A stretch of DNA of 34,021 bases from Dolichospermum sp. UHCC 0259 (GTDB lineage Bacteria > Cyanobacteriota > Cyanobacteriia > Cyanobacteriales > Nostocaceae). A program made the translations under genes and the position numbers. Of the stretch, positions 14,604-22,029 are shown one piece after another (position 1 is the first letter of the stretch; each line of letters begins with the position of its first letter). Location: the NCBI RefSeq assembly GCF_009711935.1, contig NZ_VIKX01000025.1, positions 1 to 34,021 on the forward strand, written 5' to 3'. Below the pieces are notes generated by a model, which was not told the origin of the DNA, searched no databases, and saw only the letters and a list, made by a program, of their open reading frames with translations.

Positions 14604-15830
14604 ATGATGATTTTGGCTCAAAGCTTAACTATTGACTCGGTTTTAGTAAACAACTGTATCCAGTTCACAACCTGGGGATTTTCCTCACTCTTACTCGCAG
14701 AAGTTGTCAGAGATGCTTATCATGCTTTGTGCCATCAGATAACATGGTTAGCAAAATGGCATAATAAACATCATGCTGTATATCGGCGGGATTTAACTTT
14801 AATTTCCCAAAAAGCCTACGTAGATTCCCAGTTGTATCACGATATCGTCGAATCAGTAATATTAGTAGTTATTTTAACAATAATTGCCTTACTAGCGCAT
14901 CAATGGGGATTATGGTTAGGAGTCGCTTATGCTGTTACTTTTTTATATGGTGCATCACTGCGATATTTCCAAGGAACAATAGACACAGACTACAATCATT
15001 TACCCGGACCATTAGACACAATTCCCTCCGTTTTGTGGGTAAATAGAACCTATCATTGGCGACATCATTTTGATGATGTTAATGCGTACTATAGCGGTGT
15101 ATTTCCTCTAGTGGATAAAATATTAGGAACAGGACTTTCTCTCAAAGGTAAAACCGTAGCTTTAACAGGTGCTTCCGGTGCATTAGGACAAGCGTTAGCA
15201 GCGGAATTATTAAAGCATAATGCCAAAGTTGTGGCATTAACAACTAATCCTGAAAAAATCGCAGTTCAAGAGCGTGTCAAAGTTATAAAATGGGAATTGG
15301 GTAATGAAGCTCAACTAAAAGAAAGTTTAAATAAAGTTGATATTCTCATTATCAATCATGGCGTAAATGTTTATGGAGATAGGACTTCTGCCGCTATCCA
15401 CAATTCCTATCAAGTTAACACATTTTCCGCTTTGGAATTAATAGATGTTTTTTCTGCAACTGTCACCGGACCTCAAGACAAAGCCACTAAAGAAATTTGG
15501 GTAAATACTTCAGAAGCCGAAGTTTCTCCAGCTTTAAGTCCCTTGTATGAACTCAGCAAAAGAGCATTAGGGGATATTGTTACCCTCAAAAGATTAGATC
15601 AAACTTGTGTCATTCGCAAATTAATTTTAGGTCCGTTCAAAAGTCAATTAAATCCCTATGGTGTCATGTCAGCAGCGCAAGTTGCAAAGGGAATTGTATT
15701 TTTTGCAAAACGGGATTTTAGAAATATTATTGTCACAGTCAATCCTTTGACTTATTTACTATTTCCAGTAAAAGAATTTAGTACCTGGTTCTACTATCGC
15801 ATTTTTAGTAAAGGGGTGAAAAGCAAATAG
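14604..15830 (+). CDS. bifunctional sterol-desaturase-like/short-chain dehydrogenase protein
   Basis: The 408-residue protein joins two domains. Residues 1-~175 are a membrane fatty-acid-hydroxylase/sterol-desaturase-like part with hydrophobic helices (20-35, 84-118) and histidine clusters H40/H44, H53/H56/H57, H79, H132 and H151/H154/H155 that would bind two irons. Residues ~182-400 are a Rossmann short-chain dehydrogenase with TGASGALG (188-195) for NAD(P) binding, the NHG motif and catalytic Y315-x3-K319. This fusion is known from cyanobacteria as an annotated family; the substrate is unknown, probably a lipid or carotenoid-like molecule. The ATG pair at 14604/14607 leaves the exact start open by one codon. 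Confidence 0.85.
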   Translation: MMILAQSLTIDSVLVNNCIQFTTWGFSSLLLAEVVRDAYHALCHQITWLAKWHNKHHAVYRRDLTLISQKAYVDSQLYHDIVESVILVVILTIIALLAHQWGLWLGVAYAVTFLYGASLRYFQGTIDTDYNHLPGPLDTIPSVLWVNRTYHWRHHFDDVNAYYSGVFPLVDKILGTGLSLKGKTVALTGASGALGQALAAELLKHNAKVVALTTNPEKIAVQERVKVIKWELGNEAQLKESLNKVDILIINHGVNVYGDRTSAAIHNSYQVNTFSALELIDVFSATVTGPQDKATKEIWVNTSEAEVSPALSPLYELSKRALGDIVTLKRLDQTCVIRKLILGPFKSQLNPYGVMSAAQVAKGIVFFAKRDFRNIIVTVNPLTYLLFPVKEFSTWFYYRIFSKGVKSK

Positions 15831-15964
15831 TTACAAATGATAGCGTTGCTCAATTTTAGGTCACTTGAATTTTCACTTCATCGTATAATTTGGGCATTAA
15901 GTGGCCAAAATTAGGTGTTAGTTAGATATTATTGCTCAACTTGGTGGTTCATTTGGCGATCGCT
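15831..15964. other. short non-coding spacer before the tandem repeat
   Basis: Contains a HIP1 site at about 15954 directly at the left edge of the 69-bp repeat array. No gene is seen. Confidence 0.4.
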
Positions 15965-16306
15965 CTCAAAAACCTCCCGAAATTTCTACTTTAGTTTTGT
16001 GGGTTGCATCAGTTTCAATCCTTCTTTCAGCGCACTCAAAAACCTCCCGAAATTTCTACTTTAGTTTGTGGGTGGCATCAGTTTCAATCCTTCTTTCAGC
16101 GCACTCAAAAACCTCCCGAAATTTCTACTTTAGTTTGTGGGTGGCATCAGTTTCAATCCTTCTTTCAGCGCACTCAAAAACCTCCCGAAATTTCTACTTT
16201 AGTTTGTGGGTGGCATCAGTTTCAATCCTTCTTTCAGCGCACTCAAAAACCTCCCGAAATTTCTACTTTAGTTTGTGGGTGGCATCAGTTTCAATCCTTC
16301 TTTCAG
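15965..16306. repeat. minisatellite: five tandem copies of a 69-bp unit
   Basis: Units starting CTCAAAAACCTCCCG begin at 15965, 16035, 16104, 16173 and 16242. The first is 70 bases and has two differences (an extra T and a G-to-T change); copies 2-4 are identical, and copy 5 is identical until 16306. Because 69 is divisible by 3, two overlapping frames stay open through the array and make 23-residue repeated peptides. This is expected for such a repeat and is not evidence of coding. The array ends about 94 bases left of a perfect hairpin that abuts a CRISPR array. Confidence 0.9.
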
Positions 16307-16399
16307 GGCTAGAAACTCGTTCTGGGTAAGGTTGTGTACACCGTAGCCACGTCGGTGAGCAATGCTGCTTAGTTAAGCCTAAACAGTTATTGTATAGTA

Positions 16400-16430
16400 G
16401 GTAGGGGTTTAGCAGTGCTAAACCCCTACC
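16400..16430. repeat. perfect 15-bp-arm hairpin abutting the CRISPR array
   Basis: GGTAGGGGTTTAGCA (16400-16414) and its exact reverse complement (16416-16430) are separated by one base. The right arm ends at the base before CRISPR repeat 1. If the array is transcribed leftward, this hairpin would form at the 3' end of the pre-crRNA and could stop transcription or protect the end, although no U tract follows. Confidence 0.75.
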
Positions 16431-16691
16431 GTTTCCATCCCCTTGCGGGGAAGTTGGTTTGGAAAGTTGCAAATATTGCTCAAATCAAAGGTTCTGAAAC
16501 TACTCGTTTCCATCCCCTTGCGGGGAAGTTAGTTTGGAAAGCTGTTCCTCAGAAAAATTCTGGAACCACTCAATCTTTTATGTTTCCATCCCCTTGCGGG
16601 GAAGTTGGTTTGGAAAGAAGAAAGCTTTAGGAATCCAGACTCTGGCTGGTGTAACGTTTCCATCCCCTTGCGGGGAAGTTGGTTTGGAAAG
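16431..16691 (-). CRISPR. orphan CRISPR mini-array, four 36-bp repeats and three spacers
   Basis: Repeats lie at 16431-16466, 16506-16541, 16582-16617 and 16656-16691. All are identical except one G-to-A change in the second. They read GTTTCCATCCCCTTGCGGGG at the plus-strand left end and close with TTTGGAAAG. Spacers are 39, 40 and 38 bases and all different. Read on the minus strand the repeat ends in GATGGAAAC, like the GAAAC-type 3' handle of cyanobacterial type I/III repeats, and a CCCC-TTGC-GGGG stem sits in the middle. A TTGACT/TAGAAT promoter at 16897-16926 points leftward into it. No cas gene lies in the window, so Cas proteins must act in trans if it works. Confidence 0.92.
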
Positions 16692-16737
16692 AGTTCACTT
16701 CTGGAAAGCTTACTGGGCAAGGGTTTCAGATACCCAT

Positions 16738-16874
16738 TTCGACACACCTCAGAAAAATGGAAAAATTTTCTCACAAAGTGGCGGATTTTGTCGGCTGAAA
16801 TCTTTGGTGCGTAAGGCTTCGACACACCTCAACGAAATTATAGGGTTTTCAAGGTTCAGGGGAGGTGTGTCGAA
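16738..16874. repeat. three copies of a 13-mer (TTCGACACACCTC), two direct and one inverted
   Basis: TTCGACACACCTC occurs at 16738-16750 and 16818-16830, and inverted at 16862-16874. The last two can pair as a 13-bp stem with a 31-base loop. They lie between the predicted CRISPR promoter and the first transcribed repeat, in the leader region. Confidence 0.7.
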
Positions 16875-16896
16875 AAAATTCAACTTACCCAGTTTT

Positions 16897-16926
16897 ATTC
16901 TATTACTTAGTAACTAGAATAGTCAA
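16897..16926 (-). promoter_or_regulatory. predicted promoter of the CRISPR array
   Basis: On the minus strand TTGACT (16926-16921) and TAGAAT (16902-16897) are 18 bases apart, each 5/6 to consensus. Transcription would start near 16890 and run about 200 bases before the repeat at 16691. The surrounding sequence is AT-rich like a CRISPR leader. Confidence 0.55.
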
Positions 16927-16985
16927 CAACTTTTTTGTATAAATTTGATTTATAGGGGTTATTGCACTTGATACAACACAATAGA

Positions 16986-17004
16986 GGGCGGGGAAACCCC
17001 GCCC
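16986..17004. repeat. GGGCGGGG-AAA-CCCCGCCC hairpin, copy 1
   Basis: Perfect 8-base GC arms around AAA, about 130 bases past the pdhA stop. A near-identical hairpin is at 20465-20483. It may terminate pdhA transcripts, or it may be a dispersed intergenic repeat; the trailing CCTAC is typical of the latter. Confidence 0.6.
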
Positions 17005-17110
17005 CTACGGGATTTGCTGACTGTATCTCACAAAGAATACATACCGCTATGCTCAAGCTCTTACTCTCTGCGCCTCTGCGTGATAAAAAAATCATACTTT
17101 CCCTGATTAC

Positions 17111-17131
17111 CCAGTCCCCAGTCCCCAGTCC
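17111..17131. repeat. heptanucleotide tandem repeat (CCAGTCC x3)
   Basis: Three exact copies of CCAGTCC followed by a decayed fourth, only 6 bases past the pdhA stop codon. Confidence 0.65.
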
Positions 17132-17136
17132 CCAAT

Positions 17137-18174
17137 CTAAACGTCCTCAGCAAAAATAAAGCGATATAACTCGCTAGGATCTGGTTCAGGACTAGTTTCT
17201 GCAAATCTCACAGCTTCATCAATCACAGCCTGAATTTTCTTTTCCACATCTTTCAATTCTGCTTCTGTGGCGAGATTTTGTTCCACCAAATAACCCGCTA
17301 ACTTTTTAATCGGGTCACGAGCAAACCAAAAATCCTTTTCTTCCTTGCTGCGGAGTTCGTCTGGGTCAGCCAGAGAGTGACCCCGGAAGCGATAGGTCAT
17401 GGCTTCGATTAAGGTGGGACCTTCTCCAGCACGGGCGCGGGCTACAGCTTCTTGTGCTACTTGACGGACTGCTAAAACATCCATTCCGTCTACTTCCACA
17501 CCCACCATGTTAAACACACTGGCTTTTTTGTATATCTCTGGTTGGGAAGTTGCTCTTTCATGAGCCATACCGATCGCCCATTTATTATTTTCTACCACAA
17601 AAAGAATCGGCAATTTCCATAAAGCTGCCATATTCAATGTTTCAAAAAATTGACCGTTGTTAGCAGCACCGTCACCAAAGAAGCAAGCGGTTACTTGGTC
17701 GGCGGTTTTGTCTCCCAACACTTCCCGACGATATTTAGATTGGAAAGCCGCACCAGCAGCCACAGGAATACCTTCCGCTACGAAAGCATAACCACCTAGT
17801 AAACGGTGTTCAGCAGAAAACATATGCATTGAACCACCGCGCCCTTTACTGCAACCTGTGGCTTTACCAAATAATTCTGCCATAACTTCGCGGGCGGGGA
17901 CTCCGGCGCTCAAAGCATGAACGTGGTCACGGTAGGTACTGGAAACGAAGTCTTCACCGGGACGCATTGCACCTTTAACGATGCCGCTACAAACTGCTTC
18001 TTGTCCGTTGTATAGGTGGACAAATCCAAACATTTTTCCTCTATAATACATTTCGGCACATTTATCTTCAAATAAACGTCCTAATGTCATATCTTCATAT
18101 AAGCCTAGTCCTTCTTCTTTGGTGATTTGGACTGTGGCGGTATTAAATGCGGGTAATGTGCGCTCTTGAGCCAT
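17137..18174 (-). CDS. pdhA: pyruvate dehydrogenase E1 component subunit alpha
   Basis: The 345-residue protein is a full-length E1-alpha. YRDH is at 81-84, and the thiamine-diphosphate/Mg motif begins GDGA at 167-170 and ends NN at 196-197. The [18 protein letters not shown] loop matches the regulatory loop region of E1-alpha. With E1-beta (not in the window) it decarboxylates pyruvate and passes the acetyl group to E2, making acetyl-CoA. The gene stands alone, as commonly seen in cyanobacteria, where pdhA and pdhB are separate. The ATG at 18174 gives the typical [13 protein letters not shown] start. Confidence 0.96.
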   Translation of the reverse strand: MAQERTLPAFNTATVQITKEEGLGLYEDMTLGRLFEDKCAEMYYRGKMFGFVHLYNGQEAVCSGIVKGAMRPGEDFVSSTYRDHVHALSAGVPAREVMAELFGKATGCSKGRGGSMHMFSAEHRLLGGYAFVAEGIPVAAGAAFQSKYRREVLGDKTADQVTACFFGDGAANNGQFFETLNMAALWKLPILFVVENNKWAIGMAHERATSQPEIYKKASVFNMVGVEVDGMDVLAVRQVAQEAVARARAGEGPTLIEAMTYRFRGHSLADPDELRSKEEKDFWFARDPIKKLAGYLVEQNLATEAELKDVEKKIQAVIDEAVRFAETSPEPDPSELYRFIFAEDV

Positions 18175-18370
18175 GCTGGTGAAGTATTCCTATTGTAAAA
18201 GTTAAAGTTAAGTTTGTCTTTGTTTACGTTAGCTATAAATTAGCCAGGGTTGACAAAATTAATTTATCAAAACCTATTTTATATGGTATCAATCAGGATA
18301 ACTGTCTTTCTGCATAGGGATTAACAATTGAGTGAATGAAGCTGCATGAAATAAGATTTTAAGAATAATT

Positions 18371-18457
18371 GAACGCAGATGAACGCGGATAAACGCAGAT
18401 ATGATAATTCTGTGCAGCAACCAACAAGGAACAACCGACCACTGACCACTGACCACT
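18371..18457. repeat. two short tandem repeats between pdhA and tatC
   Basis: A 10-mer runs three times at 18371-18400 (GAACGCAGAT, GAACGCGGAT, AAACGCAGAT), and the heptamer GACCACT three times at 18437-18457. The heptamer lies just past the tatC stop. The rest of the 18175-18462 gap is AT-rich and shows no gene. Confidence 0.7.
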
Positions 18458-18462
18458 AACAA

Positions 18463-19251
18463 CTATTTCCCTGTGAGTTTGACTAGTCCAATACCACCAA
18501 AGTATAGTCCTAAAACTGCTCCTGCTAAAAGACTTTGGGTGAGAGGGTCGGTGGAAGGTGTGAGTATTGCTCCTAATACTACTGCTGCCATGATGACATA
18601 ACGCCAGCCTTTTAACATGATTTTTGAGGAAACAATTCCCAAGGTGGCCAGCAAGATTTGAATGACGGGAACTTGGAATGCTAGTCCTGTGGTGAATAAC
18701 AATAACAGTACAAAATCAAAATATTTGTCAATTGACCACAGTTGCTCTACGACATCTGCACCATAGTTAATGAAGAATTGCAATGCGGCGGGGATAAGTG
18801 CAATGTAGGCGAAAATTAAGCCGCATACAAATAATATGCTCGAACCTAACACTACGGGAATAACTAACCGTCGTTCGCGTACGGTGAGACCAGGAAGTAC
18901 AAATTGAATGATTTGATAAAGTATGAAGGGTGTGGTCAGGATTAAACCACCATAAGCGGCAACTTTCATGGAGACAAAGAAAAATTCTCCAGGTGCTAAT
19001 TGCAGAAATTTTACGCCGTGAGCAGGAACTTCTAGTAACTGCACTAGGGGTTTGACGAAAATAAAACAACCGATAATACCCACTACTACAACTATAAGGG
19101 CATAGAAAATTCTTTGCCGCAACTCTTCCAGGTGGTCAAAAATGGACATTTCTACTTCACCTGGTAATTCATCTAGGGGGTTAATAGATGGTTCTGGATC
19201 TGAGTCTGGGGATTTGATTGTATTTGTATCTACGTCTTGTGAAGAGGTCAT
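18463..19251 (-). CDS. tatC: Sec-independent protein translocase TatC
   Basis: TatC is the twin-arginine signal receptor core of the Tat translocase, in thylakoid and plasma membranes. The protein has an acidic, proline-rich cyanobacterial N-terminal tail, then the signature [19 protein letters not shown], followed by six hydrophobic helices and the [20 protein letters not shown] segment after the second helix. A late [14 protein letters not shown] motif is also typical. I chose the ATG at 19251 (MTSSQDVDT, 262 residues) because an in-frame ATG 11 codons upstream adds an atypical [10 protein letters not shown] stretch. Either could be used. No other tat gene is adjacent. Confidence 0.95.
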   Translation of the reverse strand: MTSSQDVDTNTIKSPDSDPEPSINPLDELPGEVEMSIFDHLEELRQRIFYALIVVVVGIIGCFIFVKPLVQLLEVPAHGVKFLQLAPGEFFFVSMKVAAYGGLILTTPFILYQIIQFVLPGLTVRERRLVIPVVLGSSILFVCGLIFAYIALIPAALQFFINYGADVVEQLWSIDKYFDFVLLLLFTTGLAFQVPVIQILLATLGIVSSKIMLKGWRYVIMAAVVLGAILTPSTDPLTQSLLAGAVLGLYFGGIGLVKLTGK

Positions 19252-19726
19252 GTGTAAGAGGAGTGGGAATCGTTTGTTAGGCAATCTTTGTTCACTATTC
19301 TATAGGGAATAGGTCTGAAAACTCTTGAAGTTGTGAATGAGTCAGGAAAATAACTGTATTTATTGCTGGTAATATTTATATCTTTAATTTTATTTTTATA
19401 TTTGTAATGATTTTTCTTCAAAAGTATTAATTGCTACTATGCTTTTTATGGCATTACAAATTTATTACTACTTGATAAATAAGTAATAATTTAAAACTCA
19501 GTATGAGTTTATAAAATATTAATTAGCTCTATGGCTTGTAATGAGTCATTTTTTCATGATTACGAAAAAATAATCTCCGCTGGGGATTAAATGCAACTGT
19601 GTTTTATATTACGTTGTTTATTTGATGACGGATAATATTGATTTTTGTTTCTGGTCAAAAAAAGATTTTTTTGTCCGGGTTTTTCTCAGAGAATTTGTAT
19701 AGATGGAAAGAACGTTATCTTGTGGT

Positions 19727-19762
19727 TAAATTAACTTTGCCAGGGGGGTAAAAGTTAATTTA
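19727..19762. repeat. perfect 12-bp-arm hairpin with a G-rich loop
   Basis: TAAATTAACTTT (19727-19738) and AAAGTTAATTTA (19751-19762) are exact inverse complements around GCCAGGGGGGTA. An AT-only stem with six Gs in the loop is unusual for a terminator and could be an operator or RNA element. Confidence 0.65.
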
Positions 19763-19885
19763 GCAGTCACGGATCCCAATTGGGATTTGTGAATTAATTA
19801 AAAAAAACGACTCGTTTGTTCATTTTTAGATAAATCAATGATGTAGTTTGGCGATGTTCAATACTGGTCTAGATTAATCTTTATT

Positions 19886-19981
19886 ATGAATAGACGTGAT
19901 AGGCTAATGCGCTTTAAATTTGCATTGTTTGTGGTGTCTTGTTTGATGCTATGGACAGATTTTTTATGGCAATTTTTATGA
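19886..19981 (+). CDS. possible 31-residue membrane peptide
   Basis: ATG at 19886 opens MNRRDRLMRFKFALFVVSCL, continues MLWTDFLWQFL and stops. The basic N-terminus followed by a ~20-residue hydrophobic helix is what small bacterial membrane proteins look like. No Shine-Dalgarno sequence is evident and I know no family, so it may be chance. Confidence 0.25.
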   Translation: MNRRDRLMRFKFALFVVSCLMLWTDFLWQFL

Positions 19982-20064
19982 CTATTGGCTGATTCATAAG
20001 TTTTTCATAATTGATCAAGATGATGTTGTTGATTACGCAATAGCAGTCTGAATTGAAGTTTGAT

Positions 20065-20268
20065 ATGAAAAGAACAATTGGTTTAGGACTTATGGTATTG
20101 TCGGTCTATCTGTACAATTCCAACGCTTGTTTTGCAGGGAACAAGCTGTCCGTTGACAATACAGGGACAAGAATCGGAAATTATACTCAATCACAGTTAG
20201 TGGTGGGTATGTCTGCTAGAGACGAACAATCAGGTGATTGTATTCGTCAGGGTCAATGCAAGGATTAA
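20065..20268 (+). CDS. small secreted hypothetical protein
   Basis: From the ATG at 20065 the 67-residue protein starts MKRTIGLGLMVLSVYLYNSNACFA, a signal peptide with probable cleavage after A24 (CFA/GN). The 43-residue mature part is polar and ends with two cysteines, C59 and C65 (GDCIRQGQC), which could form a disulfide. A TTG 4 codons upstream is a less likely start. No family recognised. It follows the structured intergenic region and stands alone. Confidence 0.5.
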   Translation: MKRTIGLGLMVLSVYLYNSNACFAGNKLSVDNTGTRIGNYTQSQLVVGMSARDEQSGDCIRQGQCKD

Positions 20269-20464
20269 TATGCTTTGATGACAAAGTAATAATGGCAATT
20301 GAAGCTATGTAATTTAGTGTTTGACTAGATTTGTCAGAACATCAAGTTTTTTATCCACTTTCAATATTGTGCCTGTTTTGGGTTGCTTCTGTAGAGGGAG
20401 TGATTCAATTGTTGTGGCGGTTATCAGTCGGATGCAATGCTATTCAGTGTAATTTATTGATTTA

Positions 20465-20483
20465 GGGTGGGGAAACCCCGCCC
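20465..20483. repeat. GGGTGGGG-AAA-CCCCGCCC hairpin, copy 2
   Basis: Same design as 16986-17004 with one change in the left arm (T for C), leaving a G-T pair. This supports a dispersed intergenic repeat family. Confidence 0.6.
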
Positions 20484-20646
20484 TTACTTTCTATTATGTT
20501 ATTTATATTACTAGTGTAAAATTTTGATGCGGTTAAATTGTTTTGGGGACTGGGTTGGGTGAGGCTGTAAAAAAAAAGATAAAATTAATTGTGTTTCTAT
20601 ACCAAGTTATTGCGGATATGTCTGGTTTTCTACTGTAAAAGGGATT

Positions 20647-20680
20647 GTGACAGATGATGTTGTGACCATTACAGCGTGAC
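20647..20680 (+). promoter_or_regulatory. three GTGAC boxes at 14-15-bp spacing
   Basis: GTGAC occurs at 20647-20651, 20662-20666 (both within TTGTGAC) and 20676-20680, ending 11 bases before the ATPase start codon. Regular spacing of about one and a half helical turns suggests a multimeric regulator site. This is inference only. Confidence 0.35.
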
Positions 20681-20691
20681 TTGAATTTTTT

Positions 20692-22029
20692 ATGCTTTTG
20701 AATTTAGAAAGATTTTATCAGGCTTGTAATCCTTCCCGTCCGTTAATGATTGAGAATGTAGATGACCGGATGTATTATATTGATTTTACTTCAGTCCGGG
20801 GTGGGAAGATTATTGAGGCTTTGCTGCGGACTATTACGAAGATTTCTCCAAATACGCCAACCTGCCAGTTATTTACAGGACATTTGGGCTGCGGAAAATC
20901 TACGGAGTTATTAAGACTTAAGGCTGAGTTGGAGGCGCAGGATTTTCATGTGGTCTATTTTGAGTCTACTCATGTTTTGGAAATGGTAGATATAGATATT
21001 ACAGATATTCTGTTGGCGATCGCTGGTTTGGTAAGTCAAAACTTGGAAGCGATGAAGCTGCGTGTCCAACCCAGTTATTTTACTAAGTTGTTTGGGGAGT
21101 TGGTAGATTTTTTGCAAACGCCTTTAGAATTGGGGGCAGAAGCGGAATTATCTGTGGGGATTGCCAAAATTACGGCGAAAACTAAGGAAAGTCCGCAGTT
21201 ACGCAGACGGTTAAGAGACTATCTAGAACCACGCACAGAAAATATCTTACAATCAATTAATAAAGAACTATTAGACCGGGCGAATTTGGAGCTAAAAGCC
21301 AGGGGTAAGAAGGGATTGGTGGTGATTGTGGATAACTTGGATAGGGTGGCGGTGCGTCCTTTACCGTCTGGGCGATCGCTTCCCGAATACTTATTCATTG
21401 ATCGAGGAGAACAATTAAGAAAATTACATTGTCACATAGTTTATACAATTCCCTTGGCTTTGACATTTTCCAATGATAGCGCCCAACTACAACACCGTTT
21501 AGGGGGTGGAGTCGCACCGAAAATATTACCGATGATTCCCGTGCGTCAACGTTGTGGAGACATTAATAGTGAAGGACTGGGATTAATGCGCCAAATGGTC
21601 TTAGCCAGAGCCTTTCCTGATATGTTACCAGGCGATCGCTTGAATTTAGTTACTCAATTATTTGATAATTTAGAAACCCTAGATCGTTTATGTCTAATTA
21701 GTGGTGGTCATGTCCGCGACTTATTAGGATTACTATTTGATTGTTTGCGAGAACAAGACCCACCTTTTGATCGCCAATGTGTAGAATTAGTGATTCAAAG
21801 ACAACGAGATTACCGGGCTAACGCCATTGATATAGAAGAAAGTGAATTAATCTTTCAAGTAATTCAAGATCAACGAGTTAGAGGCAATGCAGAGTACGAC
21901 ATTTTATTACGCAGTTTATTCGTCTTTGAATATCGTGATCACCAAGGAGTTTGGTTTGCACTTAACCCGGTTTTAGCAGAAATTGAAAAATTTAAATTAT
22001 GGTTAAAAGACAGCAAGCAGAGAATATAA
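20692..22029 (+). CDS. P-loop ATPase, partner of the STAND/WD40 protein
   Basis: The 445-residue protein has Walker A GHLGCGKST at 63-71 and Walker B VVIVDNLD at about 210-217, preceded by a helical region with LGAEAELSVGIAKITAKTKE. It resembles AAA/KAP-like or STAND-related ATPases of cyanobacteria (TGHLGCGKSTELLRL). The C-terminal half is helical (GLGLMRQMVLARAFPD, ISGGHVRDLLGLLFDCL), as in the lid and winged-helix parts of such ATPases. The next gene starts 31 bases before this one ends, so the two are translationally coupled. A joint signalling or conflict role is inferred. Confidence 0.75.
   Translation: MLLNLERFYQACNPSRPLMIENVDDRMYYIDFTSVRGGKIIEALLRTITKISPNTPTCQLFTGHLGCGKSTELLRLKAELEAQDFHVVYFESTHVLEMVDIDITDILLAIAGLVSQNLEAMKLRVQPSYFTKLFGELVDFLQTPLELGAEAELSVGIAKITAKTKESPQLRRRLRDYLEPRTENILQSINKELLDRANLELKARGKKGLVVIVDNLDRVAVRPLPSGRSLPEYLFIDRGEQLRKLHCHIVYTIPLALTFSNDSAQLQHRLGGGVAPKILPMIPVRQRCGDINSEGLGLMRQMVLARAFPDMLPGDRLNLVTQLFDNLETLDRLCLISGGHVRDLLGLLFDCLREQDPPFDRQCVELVIQRQRDYRANAIDIEESELIFQVIQDQRVRGNAEYDILLRSLFVFEYRDHQGVWFALNPVLAEIEKFKLWLKDSKQRI

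Larger units (their letters stand above)
19252..20064. other. long AT-rich intergenic region with structured elements
   Basis: About 800 bases without a clear conventional gene. It contains a 7-bp-arm hairpin (AAACTCA-GTA-TGAGTTT, 19494-19510), a strong 12-bp-arm hairpin at 19727-19762, a 14-base palindrome ATCCCAATTGGGAT at 19773-19786 and a possible 31-residue peptide at 19886-19981. The density of structure just upstream of a small secreted-protein gene suggests a regulatory or non-coding RNA role. Confidence 0.45.
20269..20691. other. intergenic region upstream of the ATPase-STAND operon
   Basis: No gene seen. It holds a GGGTGGGG-AAA-CCCCGCCC hairpin and, just before the ATPase start, three spaced GTGAC boxes. 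The promoter of the 20692-27083 operon should lie here. Confidence 0.4.

Noticed and set aside
16042-16070. AATTTCTACT in the 69-bp unit, like the 3' handle of Cas12a repeats
   Set aside because: The partner GTAGA needed to form the handle stem does not follow, and no cas12 gene is present.
15965-16306. 69-bp repeat as a CRISPR array starting GTTTCAATCC
   Set aside because: The whole unit is identical between copies, so there would be no variable spacers; no palindromic repeat core is seen.
15997-16329. Two overlapping frames of 110 and 102 codons in the 69-bp repeat
   Set aside because: A repeat unit divisible by 3 with no stops keeps frames open by default. The peptides have no ribosome binding site or recognised domain.
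16320-16400. Possible structured RNA or tRNA between the minisatellite and the hairpin
   Set aside because: No cloverleaf, T-loop GTTCGA or anticodon arm could be found.
20053-20064. TTG start for the small secreted protein
   Set aside because: The ATG at 20065 gives a cleaner signal peptide beginning MKRT.
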